From contig OW203769.1 in the NCBI GenBank assembly GCA_934045905.1, forward strand, positions 28,715,899-28,779,898: a DNA stretch of 64,000 nt, given 5' to 3'. Positions 25,601-36,371 of the stretch are shown in pieces. How positions within the stretch are numbered: position 1 is the first letter of the stretch; each line of letters opens with the position of its first letter. The notes beneath the pieces were generated by a model. It made no database searches. It was given only the letters and a program-made list of their open reading frames with translations, and was not told the origin of the DNA. The position numbers were made by a program, and so were the translations under genes. This DNA is from Leuctra nigra. Its lineage: Eukaryota > Arthropoda > Insecta > Plecoptera > Leuctridae.

Positions 25601-27786
25601 AAGACAAACTTAGGGTTATCACTTGGCACATTTTTTAAATTTAATTTTATACGGCGCCCAGGGAGACGAGAAAATAGCTAATTTTTAACCAAAAATCCAC
25701 TAATTATTACTAATTAACGAAGCAAAAAATTAAAAATGTACCAAGGGATAACCCTAAGTTTGTCTTTTATCAAATCACGATTAAAATTTCAAATAATTTG
25801 GTCTACCCATTTCATCTCCAATCGTATCGCAAAAAGTGTCTACAAAAAGCAGCAAAATCGCTCGCGCTTGCAGCACCTTAAGTAAATGTAGAGGCAAGTT
25901 CTACTGTTTATGCCTTTTAGCATTAACTTATTATTTAGCATAGCTTGGTACTCGGGTGGGTACTAAGATTTTTTAATGGATTGAATACCTACTAGGAAAA
26001 TGCTCTGTGTGACGCGTTGATAAGCGAGCCTTTGTATGCATGCGAATTAATATTTGCGTGAAAGTTGCTGCTATATAATAGACCTTGGAAACGCTGGGAA
26101 GAAAACATGTTAAAGTAGAGCCACCGTTAGTCCACGTTACTCAAGTCAGTGACTTGATGTATGATTTACAAATCAATTAAATAAATAATAGACAAATATA
26201 TTTTGTGTTGATATTTTATACTATGTATTTCTTTTATCAAGAAATTGATATTATTTTAAATCATTTAATGAATTACAAAAACATATATCTTAAAATAATC
26301 CCATAACATGTTTTTGTATTTACATTTGTTATTGTTTGTCTCTTATTTCAAGAAAATTTGAAGAATTTCATATAACAAGGACTTTAGGTGTTTTAAGTAC
26401 CTACTTTAAAGGAGCAGTGATAATTTCTTTGAATTAATTTGACACTAATTTCAAAACTAGCTTAAAATGTCCGTTTAAAGTCAATAATAACTCTTCAAGT
26501 TCTTGACAGATTTGTCTGAATATTGTAAAAACTCATGACCATGCAAAGTTTGTTGATCGGTTGAACGGCTCGAGTTAAATTTTCTATTTTCATAGGTTTC
26601 ATTATCCTAAAAATTTTAGTCCACCTAGCTGGTCTTTGTGTTCAAAATTTCAGCATAATCGGAGAAACGGTGCGAACTGAATAGTCCAAAGGATTGTTCG
26701 CTCAATTCGCGTTTTCGAGCAAAGGGGGCACACTCTAGTGTGGGAAAGTATAAGTGCTGTAGAAGCGTGTAGAAGTAATCGTTTTCGTTTCGGCCACTGC
26801 CGCCATTTTTATTGATGTTGGCAATGTCAATGTCATTTTAATCAGAAAGGCAGTAGGTACCTACCTATATTTATTATCTTCGGAAATGAACCACAATGGT
26901 AAAGAATCTGGTGGAAAACATAAATTGAAGTCTAATCACTACTCACAAGTTATTCCACTCACTCACACTTCGATTCCTCACAAAACCGCCATGACACCAA
27001 ACCAAAGTCAACAACAACAAACCAATGCGCGTAACCATGACAATTGCGTGTCGCGGTTGTTATAGGCGCATTGTCAGTGCTGGTCAGTGCTGCCATCTGG
27101 TCATCCCGAAAACTCCAATAGGCCGTTTCAGAAAGTCGTTTGCATGCACAGTCACGTTGTGTTTTGTGTAGAGCCCTACAGGGAAGCTGCTATTTTCTTG
27201 AACGCGATCAGCTATGGTTGGCACGCGCAAGAGAATGCGCGCCTGTGTGTATTTATGAAGCGATTACGCATGCAGCCAATCGTCGCAGTACCGGCAGCGC
27301 AGTTGGTAGGGTGCTCGACCATGGTACAAGGGGGCGCCGGTTCAAATCCGGCCACAGTTGTTCTTTTTTATTTTGAAATATTCACAAGTTTTCATTCTAC
27401 CTAACCATAGAGTTATGTTTTTAAGTTTTGTTTTAAGACTAAGAACCCCATGTCACTAACAGATAGCTCTTTACTTCTTTAAATTGGCATATTATTTAAC
27501 CAAATCTTGATGAAATTGTCAATATTCGGGTCGGGTCTGTTTATTTCGGAGGAATCGTCGGCTATGTTGTTTTCTCTCCGCCTGACATGTCGCTGCATTT
27601 CCCCACCAGGAGCACCACAAGCGGTCGATCCCGAAGGACACTTGGCACCTCTTGCTGGACTTTGCGATGATGATCGACGACGACATGAACAACTACGACG
27701 AGGAAGGAGCCTGGCCGGTGCTTATAGATGACTTCGTGGAGTACGCCCGACCCCTCTTGCATCGGCCACACAGCACTCAAGTCTAG
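19670..27786 (+). CDS. DCUN1D1: DCN1-like protein (DCUN1D1/2), cullin neddylation cofactor
   Basis: It promotes NEDD8 transfer to cullins by bridging cullin-RBX1 with the NEDD8 E2. Coding exons are 19670-19672 (ATG only, donor GTAAGC), 19801-20014, 20098-20266, 23150-23363 and 27610-27786 (stop TAG at 27784). Phases agree and give 258 aa, against 259 in human DCUN1D1. The UBA-like N-terminus reads [20 protein letters not shown], and [13 protein letters not shown] [14 protein letters not shown] follows. The PONY (potentiating neddylation) domain runs from about residue 60 to the end, with [48 protein letters not shown] and [20 protein letters not shown], all family signatures. Introns 2 and 3 of the body hold a retrotransposon tail, MITEs and a long hairpin. 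An AATAAA signal is at 27837. The ATG-only exon is inferred from position and donor; the rest is secure. Confidence 0.95.
20267..22198. other. DCUN1D intron between exons 3 and 4, upstream part; no exon seen
   Basis: Repeat-like DNA. The segment 21130-21630 holds GTGTGTTTGATAA and TTATCAAACACACCC as an inverted pair about 490 bp apart, plus several internal GAGTTATCAAACA copies, so it is probably another MITE-type element. Confidence 0.45.
22205..22660 (+). pseudogene. Non-LTR retrotransposon 3' end (reverse-transcriptase ORF tail)
   Basis: A 5'-truncated open frame (22211-22579) encodes the conserved tail of LINE ORF2 proteins: [20 protein letters not shown], then [20 protein letters not shown] and a Lys/Glu-rich end. 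It contains no reverse-transcriptase catalytic motifs. About 65 bp of 3' sequence follows and it ends in an ATTATTATT-rich tail at about 22650, typical of truncated insertions. It lies in sense orientation in a DCUN1D intron. The clade cannot be settled from this short piece. Confidence 0.8.
22746..22896. mobile_element. GGCCCAG-type MITE, copy 1
   Basis: The ends AGGCCCGGTTGTACAATGTC and its near-complement GACATTGTACAACTGGGCCT enclose CATTGGTTGTTGCCAAGGTT. Related copies are at 31981-32121 and, with a variant end, 37842-37975. Confidence 0.75.
24378..24584. repeat. Pair of tRNA-like sequences in inverted arrangement (DCUN1D intron)
   Basis: On the minus strand (24485-24420) there is a tRNA-like stretch with an A-box-like TTGGTAGCTCCGGTGG and B-box-like GGTTCGAGTTCC. 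On the plus strand (24499-24565) another has GGTGGTAGAGCCC and GGGTTCAAGCCC. Outer sequences GGATGCAAGATGTGAAA and TTTCACATGGCC pair loosely. The pieces look like SINE heads facing each other, not functional tRNA genes: the acceptor stems do not pair well. Confidence 0.55.
24774..25169. repeat. Long near-perfect hairpin (foldback) in DCUN1D intron
   Basis: The two arms of about 190 bp pair almost perfectly around a short loop near 24968 (TTACTAATTTTTT). The arm includes AATCGATTTTTATCAATATC and GAACAGTTCAATGAAAATAA, mirrored on the right. Related arms occur at 38411-38485 and 38810-38960, where other sequence has entered the loop. Confidence 0.85.
25349..25877. mobile_element. piggyBac-like MITE, copy A (529 bp, TTAA target)
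   Basis: It begins GGTGATACTAGCGCTCGG and ends GCGCTTGCAGCACC, flanked on both sides by TTAA (25345-25348 and 25878-25881). Inside, GATGAAAGACAAACTTAGGG is mirrored by CCCTAAGTTTGTCTTTTATC. Copy B at 48526-49054 has the same length and the same TTAA flanks. Confidence 0.85.
25991..26110. mobile_element. End fragment of the ACGCGTTGATAAGCGAGC element family
   Basis: CTAGGAAAATGCTCTGTGTG followed by ACGCGTTGATAAGCGAGC matches the left terminus of the element at 44075-46046. The opposite end was not found nearby. Related internal sequence appears again at about 26480-26700. Confidence 0.55.
27289..27356 (+). repeat. tRNA-like sequence (SINE head or tRNA relic)
   Basis: An A-box-like CAGCGCAGTTGGTAGGGTG and a B-box GGTTCAAATCC within a good T-arm (GCCGG...CCGGC) are present. 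The acceptor-stem positions do not pair and a T-run follows, so a functional tRNA gene is unlikely. It lies about 250 bp upstream of the last DCUN1D exon. Confidence 0.5.
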
Positions 27787-27836
27787 CCTCAAACAGTACA
27801 GAGTTCACGATGCTCCATCGCATCACGCCATTTCTC

Positions 27837-27842
27837 AATAAA
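27837..27842 (+). terminator. Polyadenylation signal of DCUN1D
   Basis: AATAAA begins 51 bp after the DCUN1D stop codon. Confidence 0.65.
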
Positions 27843-29449
27843 TACTTTCTGCTGCTCTTCCTAAGATCTTGATATTGTTAAACTTTCTGGTGTCTGAATT
27901 GAAAATGTCGTCTTATGTAATCTAGATGATTTTAAGTACATACTTTATTCCCTTCTACTTTGACCTGTCCAGCAAAAGAGTACTTCATTTCAATCAAAGG
28001 TACTGACCAATTTCGTATCAAAACCAATAGGTTTTCTGTCTGTATCTGTCGATAAAAGGACAAAGGAAAAGAGTTGTTCTACTGGTGGATAACTTCACAA
28101 TGTTCTTTTATTATCAAAAGTACTTCCTTCATATTGTTTTGTGAAGTAAATAGCTTAACTCTTGAGCCACATTCGAAAGTAAAGACAAAGACATTGTCTC
28201 GGTGATGCCAGCTTCCAAACAATTTCTGGTGTAGTTTAGTTTTTCGTAGATCTATTCTCTGCATAAAACTATCAGATAGAAATTTGGGAAACTTAACTGC
28301 ATTAGGTATGATATTTATGTATATTATATTTCTGAATTTGTTTATCTTGCTGGACAGCTCAGTTTCTTCTACAAAATTACAGTTCAGTCATTGCTTGCAA
28401 CCAGAATTGCCTGGATGTTGAACAGGACACGTTTTTGTCGTAATATTTTCAATTGTCGTTATTAACAATATCTTCTCAATTTCTTAAATATTTAACACCA
28501 GTTTTCAAATCAGAAACCGAAACATAATATTGTTTCAAATATTTCTTGTTTTTCGCAGCTTCATGTAGACCGTAGTACCTACCTTATTGAATGTAGTAAA
28601 ACTTTCTGTGTTTACACGTTTCTTCAAAATGCTTTTTATAAATTGTTTTCTTCGTAAACTACTTCTTAGCTACTAATTGAGATATTGAGAGCTAGAGATA
28701 ATGTCGGGTTACTTGATAGGCAAATGTTATACCTAATTATGTATATAAATAAATAATAGTTAATTGGAAATATCGTAATCCTTTTTATTTTATTATTTTA
28801 TTTGTGATACACCAAGTAATTCTTGTAGAGTTGTTTGTAGCTTAGCTATCGGAAGTTGTGAGAGCTTAGAATATAGGTACTTAAGTTTCTTAGTTTCAAA
28901 AACTCATTGGCCTTAATGAAATTAAACAAGCTTGGGGATAAATTAAGATTCAGAAGGCTATATGGCATGCACTATGCGTATTGCGTAGTAGACTATACAT
29001 TGTTGCCGTGGTGTTGGCAGGAAAATAGCCTGTTAATTTCGAACTTTAATTGTGGGAACAGCTCCGTTTGAGCTGGAATATGGTTTGAATTTCAACAGTT
29101 TGCAATACTATCCTAAATTGCATTGTTTTCTAGATATTGTTACGTATTGGAATTTTTTTATAATTTTATTCACTCGCTTCTCTGTTTTGAAACTTATTGC
29201 TAATTCATGCAGGGACAAATATTTGACTTTACAAACAAGAATAGAGTGAGTGCTAGCAGCAGAGTCCTGATATACTTTTCATACCGACAGAGAAAGGGAT
29301 TGAAGTTGATAAATGACCCAGTAGGTAGAATCACATTCTGTCCAGTTCTATAACAAAAACTAAATAATTTCAGATCGATCGGTGTATACCTTATGGGCTA
29401 TGGCTATCAAATGATTTTAGGTCTACGTGATATCATTTTCATTATGGAA
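27843..29449. other. Intergenic DNA; no gene seen
   Basis: AT-rich unique-looking sequence downstream of DCUN1D. No recognisable exon, RNA gene or paired terminal repeat was found. Confidence 0.4.
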
Positions 29450-29605
29450 TAACAGCCTATGCTCGAAAGAATGTCCAGATTTATTAACGCAAGTGTCCAG
29501 AGTCTACTGGATTCCGTCCAAAAGATTATTAGCTCACGGTCTTGTGGTGTCAAGGAGTGACATCCACAAATATCCACGCAACTTCTGCAGAGCACGAGGC
29601 TGTTA
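29450..29605. mobile_element. CAGCCT..AGGCTG MITE, copy 1
   Basis: The ends are TAACAGCCTATGCTC and GAGCACGAGGCTGTTA. The interior (GTCCAGATTTATTAACGCAA, CACGGTCTTGTGGTGT) reappears in reverse orientation at 60350-60505, which supports a mobile origin. Confidence 0.7.
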
Positions 29606-30365
29606 CCCTTGATACGTAACTGAAAACCAGCTACGAACTACTCAATGTTTTTTCAATATACTGGTTCCTTGCTGTTTAAAAATGACAGCATTATATTGTC
29701 AGAGTCATTAATAATTCAAGCCAAACCCATCATTTAAAATTTGAGAGAAATATCTTTATGGAACCTTTTTCTACTTGGCGTATACGTAGTAATTAAACAC
29801 TTTGTACATAATGGTGATAGATGACCTATGCTCGTGGAATAGCATCAATTTGATCTTAAATTAGTACTATACGTACATATTTGGGTGCAAACTGTCAAGG
29901 CTGGTGCTATCTGCTGGCAATCATATTCCAAATTAAATCTCTTTCTCTGGTCGCCTTTGTCATAAACTCCGTAACGGGTACCAAATACAAATTGCATGCA
30001 TCTAACAACTATGCTTCTTTCGTATACCACCTATTAATATTATTTAGAGGGTTTTAGTTACAACATATTAACTAGTATGTACATTTGTCCATGATAATTG
30101 TAATTCATTGTCTATGATTTTAAATTCATGCTACTGGCAAAAGGTTTGAATCAAATCTCGACCATTACACAATCTAGTTGAATAGCATACGTTTCGATTC
30201 TATAAATAAATTTGCAACTCAAGAGTGCAGTGGAAATGCGGACTAGTCTTTGCTTCTTGATTTACTCTGATTTACTATTTTTAATTTTTTAGCATTGTTG
30301 GTCCGCACTTTTATTATTTGTTGTCACATTATTAGGCCAGTAATTTAAAGCAAAAAAAGAGCAGA

Positions 30366-30975
30366 ACTAATTGCAACAGAAGGTTTCAATATATCAATCG
30401 ATTTAGAAAAATGCCCTCTACAACATATCCAAAATCCTTCCGAATCCGAGTGCCGGAAGTACTTTTTAATCACTTTTTAAGCTAATTTCCCATGTTAATT
30501 CCATCTTCAAAAAAAAAATCATGTAACTCCGATTTTGACGAAACTTGGCAGAATTTTTCACCATCCTAAATGAACACAAATAGCTCTCTTAGCATTTTCC
30601 TCTAAATCTCATCGTTTGGGAAATATCGACCTCGCAAAACGTAAAATTACACTCGAAGTGACTTAAATCGTCGAAAACTTACTAAAATATTACTTTTCAA
30701 TGGGCCATATTTCCCAAACTATGAGATTGAGAGGAAAACGCTAAGAGAGCTATTTGTGTTCATTTAGAATGGTGATAAATTCTGCCAAGTTTCGTCAAAA
30801 TCGGAGTTATATTATTTATTTTTTATTTTTTTTGAAGATGGAATTAACATGGGAAATTAACTTAAAAAGTGATTAAAAAGTACTTCCGGCACTCGGATTC
30901 GGGAGGATTTTGATATGTTGTAGAGGGCATTTTTCTGAATCGATTCATGTATTGAAACCTTCTGTTGCAATTAGT
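30366..30975. mobile_element. 610-bp palindromic element
   Basis: Arms of nearly 300 bp start ACTAATTGCAACAGAAGG and end CCTTCTGTTGCAATTAGT. Motifs such as CTTCCGAATCCGAGTGCCGG, AAATAGCTCTCTTAGC and CATCGTTTGGGAAATAT are mirrored on the other side. No target-site duplication is clear and it has no coding capacity. Confidence 0.85.
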
Positions 30976-31653
30976 GGTGGGTATAATCACAAAATTACTG
31001 GACTTTATAGTCGTTTCACATCCAAGTGTCGGTTTGGTGAATTTGTCAAACAATTTTCATGATCCCTGTGCAGCCAAGAAGGCTTTGAGCAAATGTTTCA
31101 TCTTGGTATTCCCACAAATAAGTGATACGTGATGGAGCCACTTCTGGCAAGATGGCTACTATCAGGTCCACATATTAATTTGTCTGTTTTTACATTTCGT
31201 GTTTCCATAAAGCAGTGAAAAAACAAAAAACAAATGAAATAGATATTTAGTTATAAATGTACTTTCTTGGCCATAACAAACAACTATATCAAATATTTGT
31301 ATTTATTATGCAAATGCGCCCTTGATAGCCGCCATTTACTTAGTACCACAAAATCCACCAGAGGTCAGTTGTGTTCCTTATTTTCTCCAATATCGATGGA
31401 CTAAAAAAGAGTTCTTGACCTAAGAACTGTCATTCAAAAAACAATTTCAAAGAAGTATCTCGGCTGCTCTGGTTTCTACATAATGTCACTTTTGGTTTGA
31501 TTAGCGTAAGTTTTGGTTAGCCCGTTCCCGTGACGCAACAAATAGGTACCACAATGTCCGACAATCGATTATAAAAAATTAAAAATATCCAATCAAGAAA
31601 TAAATTCATGTCTGAAATTCCACTGCTTCTTGGAGTTTGCAATCTATTTATAT

Positions 31654-31940
31654 CACAGCCTTCTTGACAGTCACTTCGTTCTCTGGGTAGCTGCCTGTCG
31701 ACCGCCGATTCAAGCCATTCAAGCTATGACGTCATCGGTTTCTTGCACGGCCGGGAGCGCTACTCCCGGCGGGGGTGGCAATAAAATGTACTACAAGGTG
31801 TATCTTTGGTTAGTACAATTTATTGCCACCACGCCGGGAGTAGCGCTCCCGGCCGTGCAAGAAACCGATGACGTCATAGCTTGAATCGGCGGTCAACAGG
31901 CAGCTACCCAGAGAACGAAGTGACTGTCAAGAAGGCTGTG
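31654..31940. mobile_element. 287-bp hAT-like palindromic MITE
   Basis: A near-perfect hairpin whose ends are CACAGCCTTCTTGACAGTCA and its complement, flanked by perfect 8-bp repeats ATTTATAT (31646-31653 and 31941-31948). The arms contain CTATGACGTCATCGGTTTCT and a GC-rich GGGAGCGCTACTCCCGG core; the central spacer is about 60 bp. Confidence 0.9.
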
Positions 31941-31980
31941 ATTTATATGTAGAATCAAAACTTATGCTATTTAGGCCTAG

Positions 31981-32121
31981 AGGCCCAGTACCAAGAAGCA
32001 AAATAAAGTTCACTTTAGCCTGAAGTGGACTTAAAGCATTCTAGGTGACTGTTCCATTGGCTGTTGCCAAGGTTTATAAGTCCTACTGCTAACTTTATCG
32101 GGACTTTGTACAACTGGGCCT
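31981..32121. mobile_element. GGCCCAG-type MITE, copy 2
   Basis: It begins AGGCCCAGTACC and ends TACAACTGGGCCT. The internal CATTGGCTGTTGCCAAGGTT matches copy 1 at 22746-22896. Confidence 0.75.
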
Positions 32122-32285
32122 AAGTGATACATATTGAGCCACATTCTGGCAATATGACAGTCAGTTTGGATCATGATTAGGAATCATATTAAATATCATT
32201 TTTGTCATATATTAAGTATAATTGGTATGGATTTTATAATTAAGTAAAAAATAAAAATTATAAGAGTGTATATTTGAGCCCTAAA

Positions 32286-34468
32286 TAGGGTTGCCAATTG
32301 TAGAAGTATCGAATTCCGGACACATTGCAGTTCTAAAATTCTTGGGGAAAAAGGTATCATAAAAACATTTTTTATGGGGAAACCATGTATATGTACGAAA
32401 AGATGGTCTCACACGAAATCAATGGGGGGAGGGGAGGGGAGGGGAGGGCCCCGCAGTATCGCACGAGTCCGGGCCGGACAGGCCCAGGAAAATTTTGAAT
32501 TTCGAACATGCATTTGTGTCATTTTCATGCATTCTGGACTATAGGTAATCTAAAGCGATTTGATATTTAGTAGGTAACTTTGAAATTTTTTTCACATTTC
32601 TAGAATAACGACTTAAATTTCATTTGAAAATTTGACTATTAACTGAATTATATACAGTGTGTTTCATATTTTCAACAATTCCGGACATTATGCTGTCCGG
32701 AATGAGGTAATTCTGAGGTCCGTGAAGTTAGCACCGCCCATTAACGCACTAATTATCTCATGTGTGGGATGAATTAGTGCACAATTAGTGCGTTCGATCG
32801 GCACTAATTTTATAATTAGTGCGTCATCCGTTTCCGAGAAAAACGCACTTTACTATGGGCGGTGCCAACTTCACGCAGCACCGCCCATTGACGCACTAAT
32901 TTTCAAACCCACACAGGCAATTAGTGCACAATTAGTGCGTTCGATCCCCCCCATTCCCATAATTAGTGCGCACTTACTTTTCGAGTTATTCGTGAATAAC
33001 CGTGGGCGGTGCAGCACCGCCCATTGAAAATTTCAAGGTTTTCAGCACGCCATGTTTTAGTGCACAATTAGTGCGTTCGATCCCCCCCATTCCCATAATT
33101 AGTGCGCATTTACTTTTCGAGTTATTCGCGAATAACCGTGGGCGGTGCAGCACCGCCCATTCAAAATTTCAATGTTTTCAGCATGCCATGTTTTAGTGCA
33201 CAATTAGTGCGTTCGATTCCCCCCATTCCCATAATTAGTGCCCACTTACTCTTCGAGTTATTCGGGAATAACCGTGGGCGGTGCAGCACCGCCCATTGAA
33301 AATTTCATGGTTTTCAGAATGCCATGTTTTAGTGCACAATTAGTGCGTTCGATCCCCCCCATTCCCATAATTAGTGCGCACTTACTTTTCGAGTTATTCG
33401 TGAATAACCGTGGGCGGTGCAGCACCGCCCATTGAAAATTTCAAGGTTTTCAGCACGCCATGTTTTAGTGCACAATTAGTGCGTTCAATCCCCCCTATTC
33501 CCATAATTAGTGCGCACTTACTTTTCGAGTTCGAGTGCTTACTTTTCGAGTGCTGCACCGCTCACGGTTTTTCACGAATAACTCGAAAAGTAAGTGCGCA
33601 CTAATTATGGGAATTGGGGGGATCGAACGCACTAATTGTGCACTAAAACATGGCATGCTGAAAACCTTGAAATTTTCAATGGGCGGTGCTGCACCGCCCA
33701 CGGTTATTCACGAATAACTCGAAAAGTAAGTGCGCACTAATTATGGGAATGGGGGGAATCGAACGCACTAATTGTGCACTAAAACATGGCGTGCTGAAAA
33801 CCTTGAAATTTTCAATGGGCGGTGCTGCACCGCCCACGGTTATTCACGAATAACTCGAAAAGTAAATGCGCACTAATTATGGGAATGGGGGGGATCGAAC
33901 GCACTAATTGTGCACTAAAACATGGCGTGCTGAAAACCTTGAAATTTTCAATGGGCGGTGCTGCACCGCCCACGGTTTTTCACGAATAATTCGAAAAGTA
34001 AGTGCGCACTAATTATGGGAATGGGGGGAATCGAACGCACTAATTGTGCACTAAAACATGGCGTGCTGAAAACCTTGAAATTTTCAATGGGCGGTGCTGC
34101 ACCGCCCACAGTTATTCACGAATAACTCGAAAAGTAAATGCGCACTAATTATGGGAATGGGGGGGGATCGAACGCACTAATTGTGCACTAATTGCCTGTG
34201 TGGGTTTGAAAATTAGTGCGTCAATGGGCGGTGCTGCGTGTAGTTGGCACCGCCCATAGTAAAGTGCGTTTTTCTCGGAAACGGATGACGCACTAATTAT
34301 AAAATTAGTGCGGATCGAACGCACTAATTGTGCACTAATTCATCCCACACATGAGATAATTAGTGCGTTAATGGGCGGTGCTAACTTCACGGACCTGTAA
34401 TTCTGGCATCCGGACAATGTTGTCCAATTCCGGAGTGTCCGTATAAAATCCGGACGTTGGCAACCCTA
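32286..34468. mobile_element. hAT-like element hosting a Mutator-like foldback
   Basis: The ends are TAGGGTTGCCAA and TTGGCAACCCTA, with perfect 8-bp direct repeats GCCCTAAA at 32278-32285 and 34469-34476. The inner ends share ATTCCGGACA / TGTCC-type motifs. Without the inner insert the element is about 490 bp. No transposase frame is seen. Confidence 0.85.
32716..34396. mobile_element. Mutator-like foldback element with 136-bp modular arms
   Basis: The ends are AGGTCCGTGAAGTTAGCACC and its exact complement, flanked by a perfect 9-bp direct repeat GTAATTCTG (32707-32715 and 34397-34405). The 9-bp duplication points to the Mutator superfamily. Each arm of about 830 bp contains at least four copies of a 136-bp module (for example starting at 33002, 33138, 33274 and 33410), repeated in inverse order on the other arm; the centre is near 33555. 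Each module holds the palindrome GGGCGGTGCAGCACCGCCC and several AATTAGTGC boxes. No protein is encoded: open frames here come from the repeat and their frames shift between modules. Confidence 0.88.
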
Positions 34469-34476
34469 GCCCTAAA

Positions 34477-36036
34477 TATCCACCATTGCCCTAATAGCCA
34501 CCTAAATGCAGTCATGTTTCTTGTTTTCTCGAATAGATATCATGGAAAGCGAAGACAAATTGCATGTGATTTTTGTAATATTTTAAATGTTGCATTTCTC
34601 ATTTGGCTTATATACGGTAGAGTCTTGTAAATATGTAAATGTCTGGTTAAAAACCATAAAATTAAATTCAGAGTAGAGCATGAGTCGCAATACAATTGGT
34701 AATTTTTTGTTATAAACTAACTAAACAAAATGTCACACAATGAAATATTTATAGTATCTTGAAGTTGAAGAAAGGCGAGTTTTAAATTATGGTAAATGTG
34801 ATTAAGTTTTAGTGATGTCGTCCTCACAATGTTTAAAGGAATGTTCTCTTTAATTGAGCAGACGGTAAAGCGTGAGGATTGGCAAGGCGTTGTCTTTCAG
34901 CCTCCTCTTAGATCTCGTAGATTCCGTGCAAACCGAAGCACAGGGCTTATTTACTACGTGGCTCTCGAATCCATTGTATATTGTCGATTTTTGTAATAAA
35001 GCAATTTATTGTTATTCATATTTGAGTAGTTCACTGCTTTCCTTTGCATATCCAGCAATATCAACCTTTCATGATTGTCGGATTGTCTGATTAAAATCAT
35101 TATTTATTGGAAACTTATTAAAGATGTAGAAACTATTTTAAAATGCATGCTAGAATCATCATCTCAAAAAAACAAGTATGGAAAGATTTTTTAATAAGTG
35201 GAATGCATAGTTTCCGGGTTCAATCAATAAGACAAAATCCCGTCAATCTCTCACACATGATTTAAATTAATCCACTTATAATAAGTTTAAAATTAATTAC
35301 AGTAATTTAAAATGGTTTATAGATACCTATTTGGTATGGCACTGATTACGGACATTACAATTATTTATTTTGCCATTAAATTGAAACCACGTATAATAAT
35401 CAGTTCAAATATTCAATTATATTTTCTGGCCAACTTTTGTGACACCTTTTTTAAATATTTAATTGTCTAATTATTAATTAGTACTAATTAGTAGTATTAA
35501 TTAGTATTTATTAGTATTAACTAGTAACTGAATTATCAACCAAAGTGTACATTCGATTTTGATATTCTTTCAGTAAAACCTAAGCATTTTGTAATCCCGA
35601 TAATGCCACCAAATGTAATATTTGAAGAAAAAATATTTTTTATGTGTCGAAACTTCAACTTTAATTTATATTATATTCCCTCATTCAGTGATGATTCCAG
35701 GCATGTTTCGAGGGGGGGCACCTCCCTCTCTCCCCCTCAAGCCATAATAATAAATTAAATTAAAGGAACATTTTTCATGAATTTTGCAATTCTCTGAAGT
35801 CATGCTTTTGAGCATAATTTAGAGTTGACAAAGTTTCAATGAAATATCATCTCGAACTCTTTCAGAAACCCTTTAAATCCATTTGGGAAATTCAATTTTT
35901 TCTCGGGGAATTAACTGCCCCCCCCCCCCCCCCCCCCCTCCTCACCCTCAAAGCTTGTGCTTAAGGTTACCTCCCTAGAAAAATTATAAATATTGCCTGT
36001 GTTTAGTTGTTGGTTGACAAACACAGTCTAATCATT
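34477..36036. other. Intergenic DNA; no gene seen
   Basis: AT-rich, with a 21-base C run at 35918-35938 that may mark one end of a GC-tract MITE. Nothing coding was recognised. Confidence 0.4.
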
Positions 36037-36206
36037 TAATAAAAACTACTCTAGGACACCAGTAAGTACTGCGTCAAACAAATAAAAACTAAGGCACAAT
36101 GTTTCTAGGATCCTTCTACTTCAGGTGCAAACGGATATTGTAGGTACCTTAGTTTTTATTTGTTTGAAGCAGTACTTGTGTAGTTCCTAGAGAGTAGTTT
36201 TTATTA
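36037..36206. mobile_element. 170-bp MITE with AATCATT duplication
   Basis: The ends TAATAAAAACTACTCTAGGA and its near-complement are flanked by AATCATT at 36030-36036 and 36207-36213. Inner arms AACAAATAAAAACTAAGG / CCTTAGTTTTTATTTGTTTG pair well. Confidence 0.75.
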
Positions 36207-36358
36207 AATCATTACCCAGTACAATATCTTCCTTTATTTAAAAATAGTCTAATCAATCAACTGTTTAAAGGTTAGCAGATTGAAAGACTTGTCCTCAGTA
36301 ATGGACAATATCTACAGCTAAAGGAAATGCAACAAGAATGAATCGGATGTTTAATTTG

Positions 36359-36364
36359 TTTATT
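36359..36364 (-). terminator. Polyadenylation signal almost abutting the stop codon
   Basis: AATAAA on the minus strand begins 8 nt downstream of the TAA of the peptidase-like gene. Confidence 0.5.
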
Positions 36365-36371
36365 GAGCGAC

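Noticed and set aside
33002..33540. CRISPR-like regular array (136-bp period)
   Set aside because: The whole period is repeated with no unique spacers, mirrored on the other arm, and the host is a eukaryote.
32788..33717. Series of 60-80-codon open frames with GGAAPPIENF-like peptides
   Set aside because: They arise from the 136-bp module of the foldback element. 136 is not a multiple of 3, so frames shift between units, and the same peptide appears on both strands of the palindrome.
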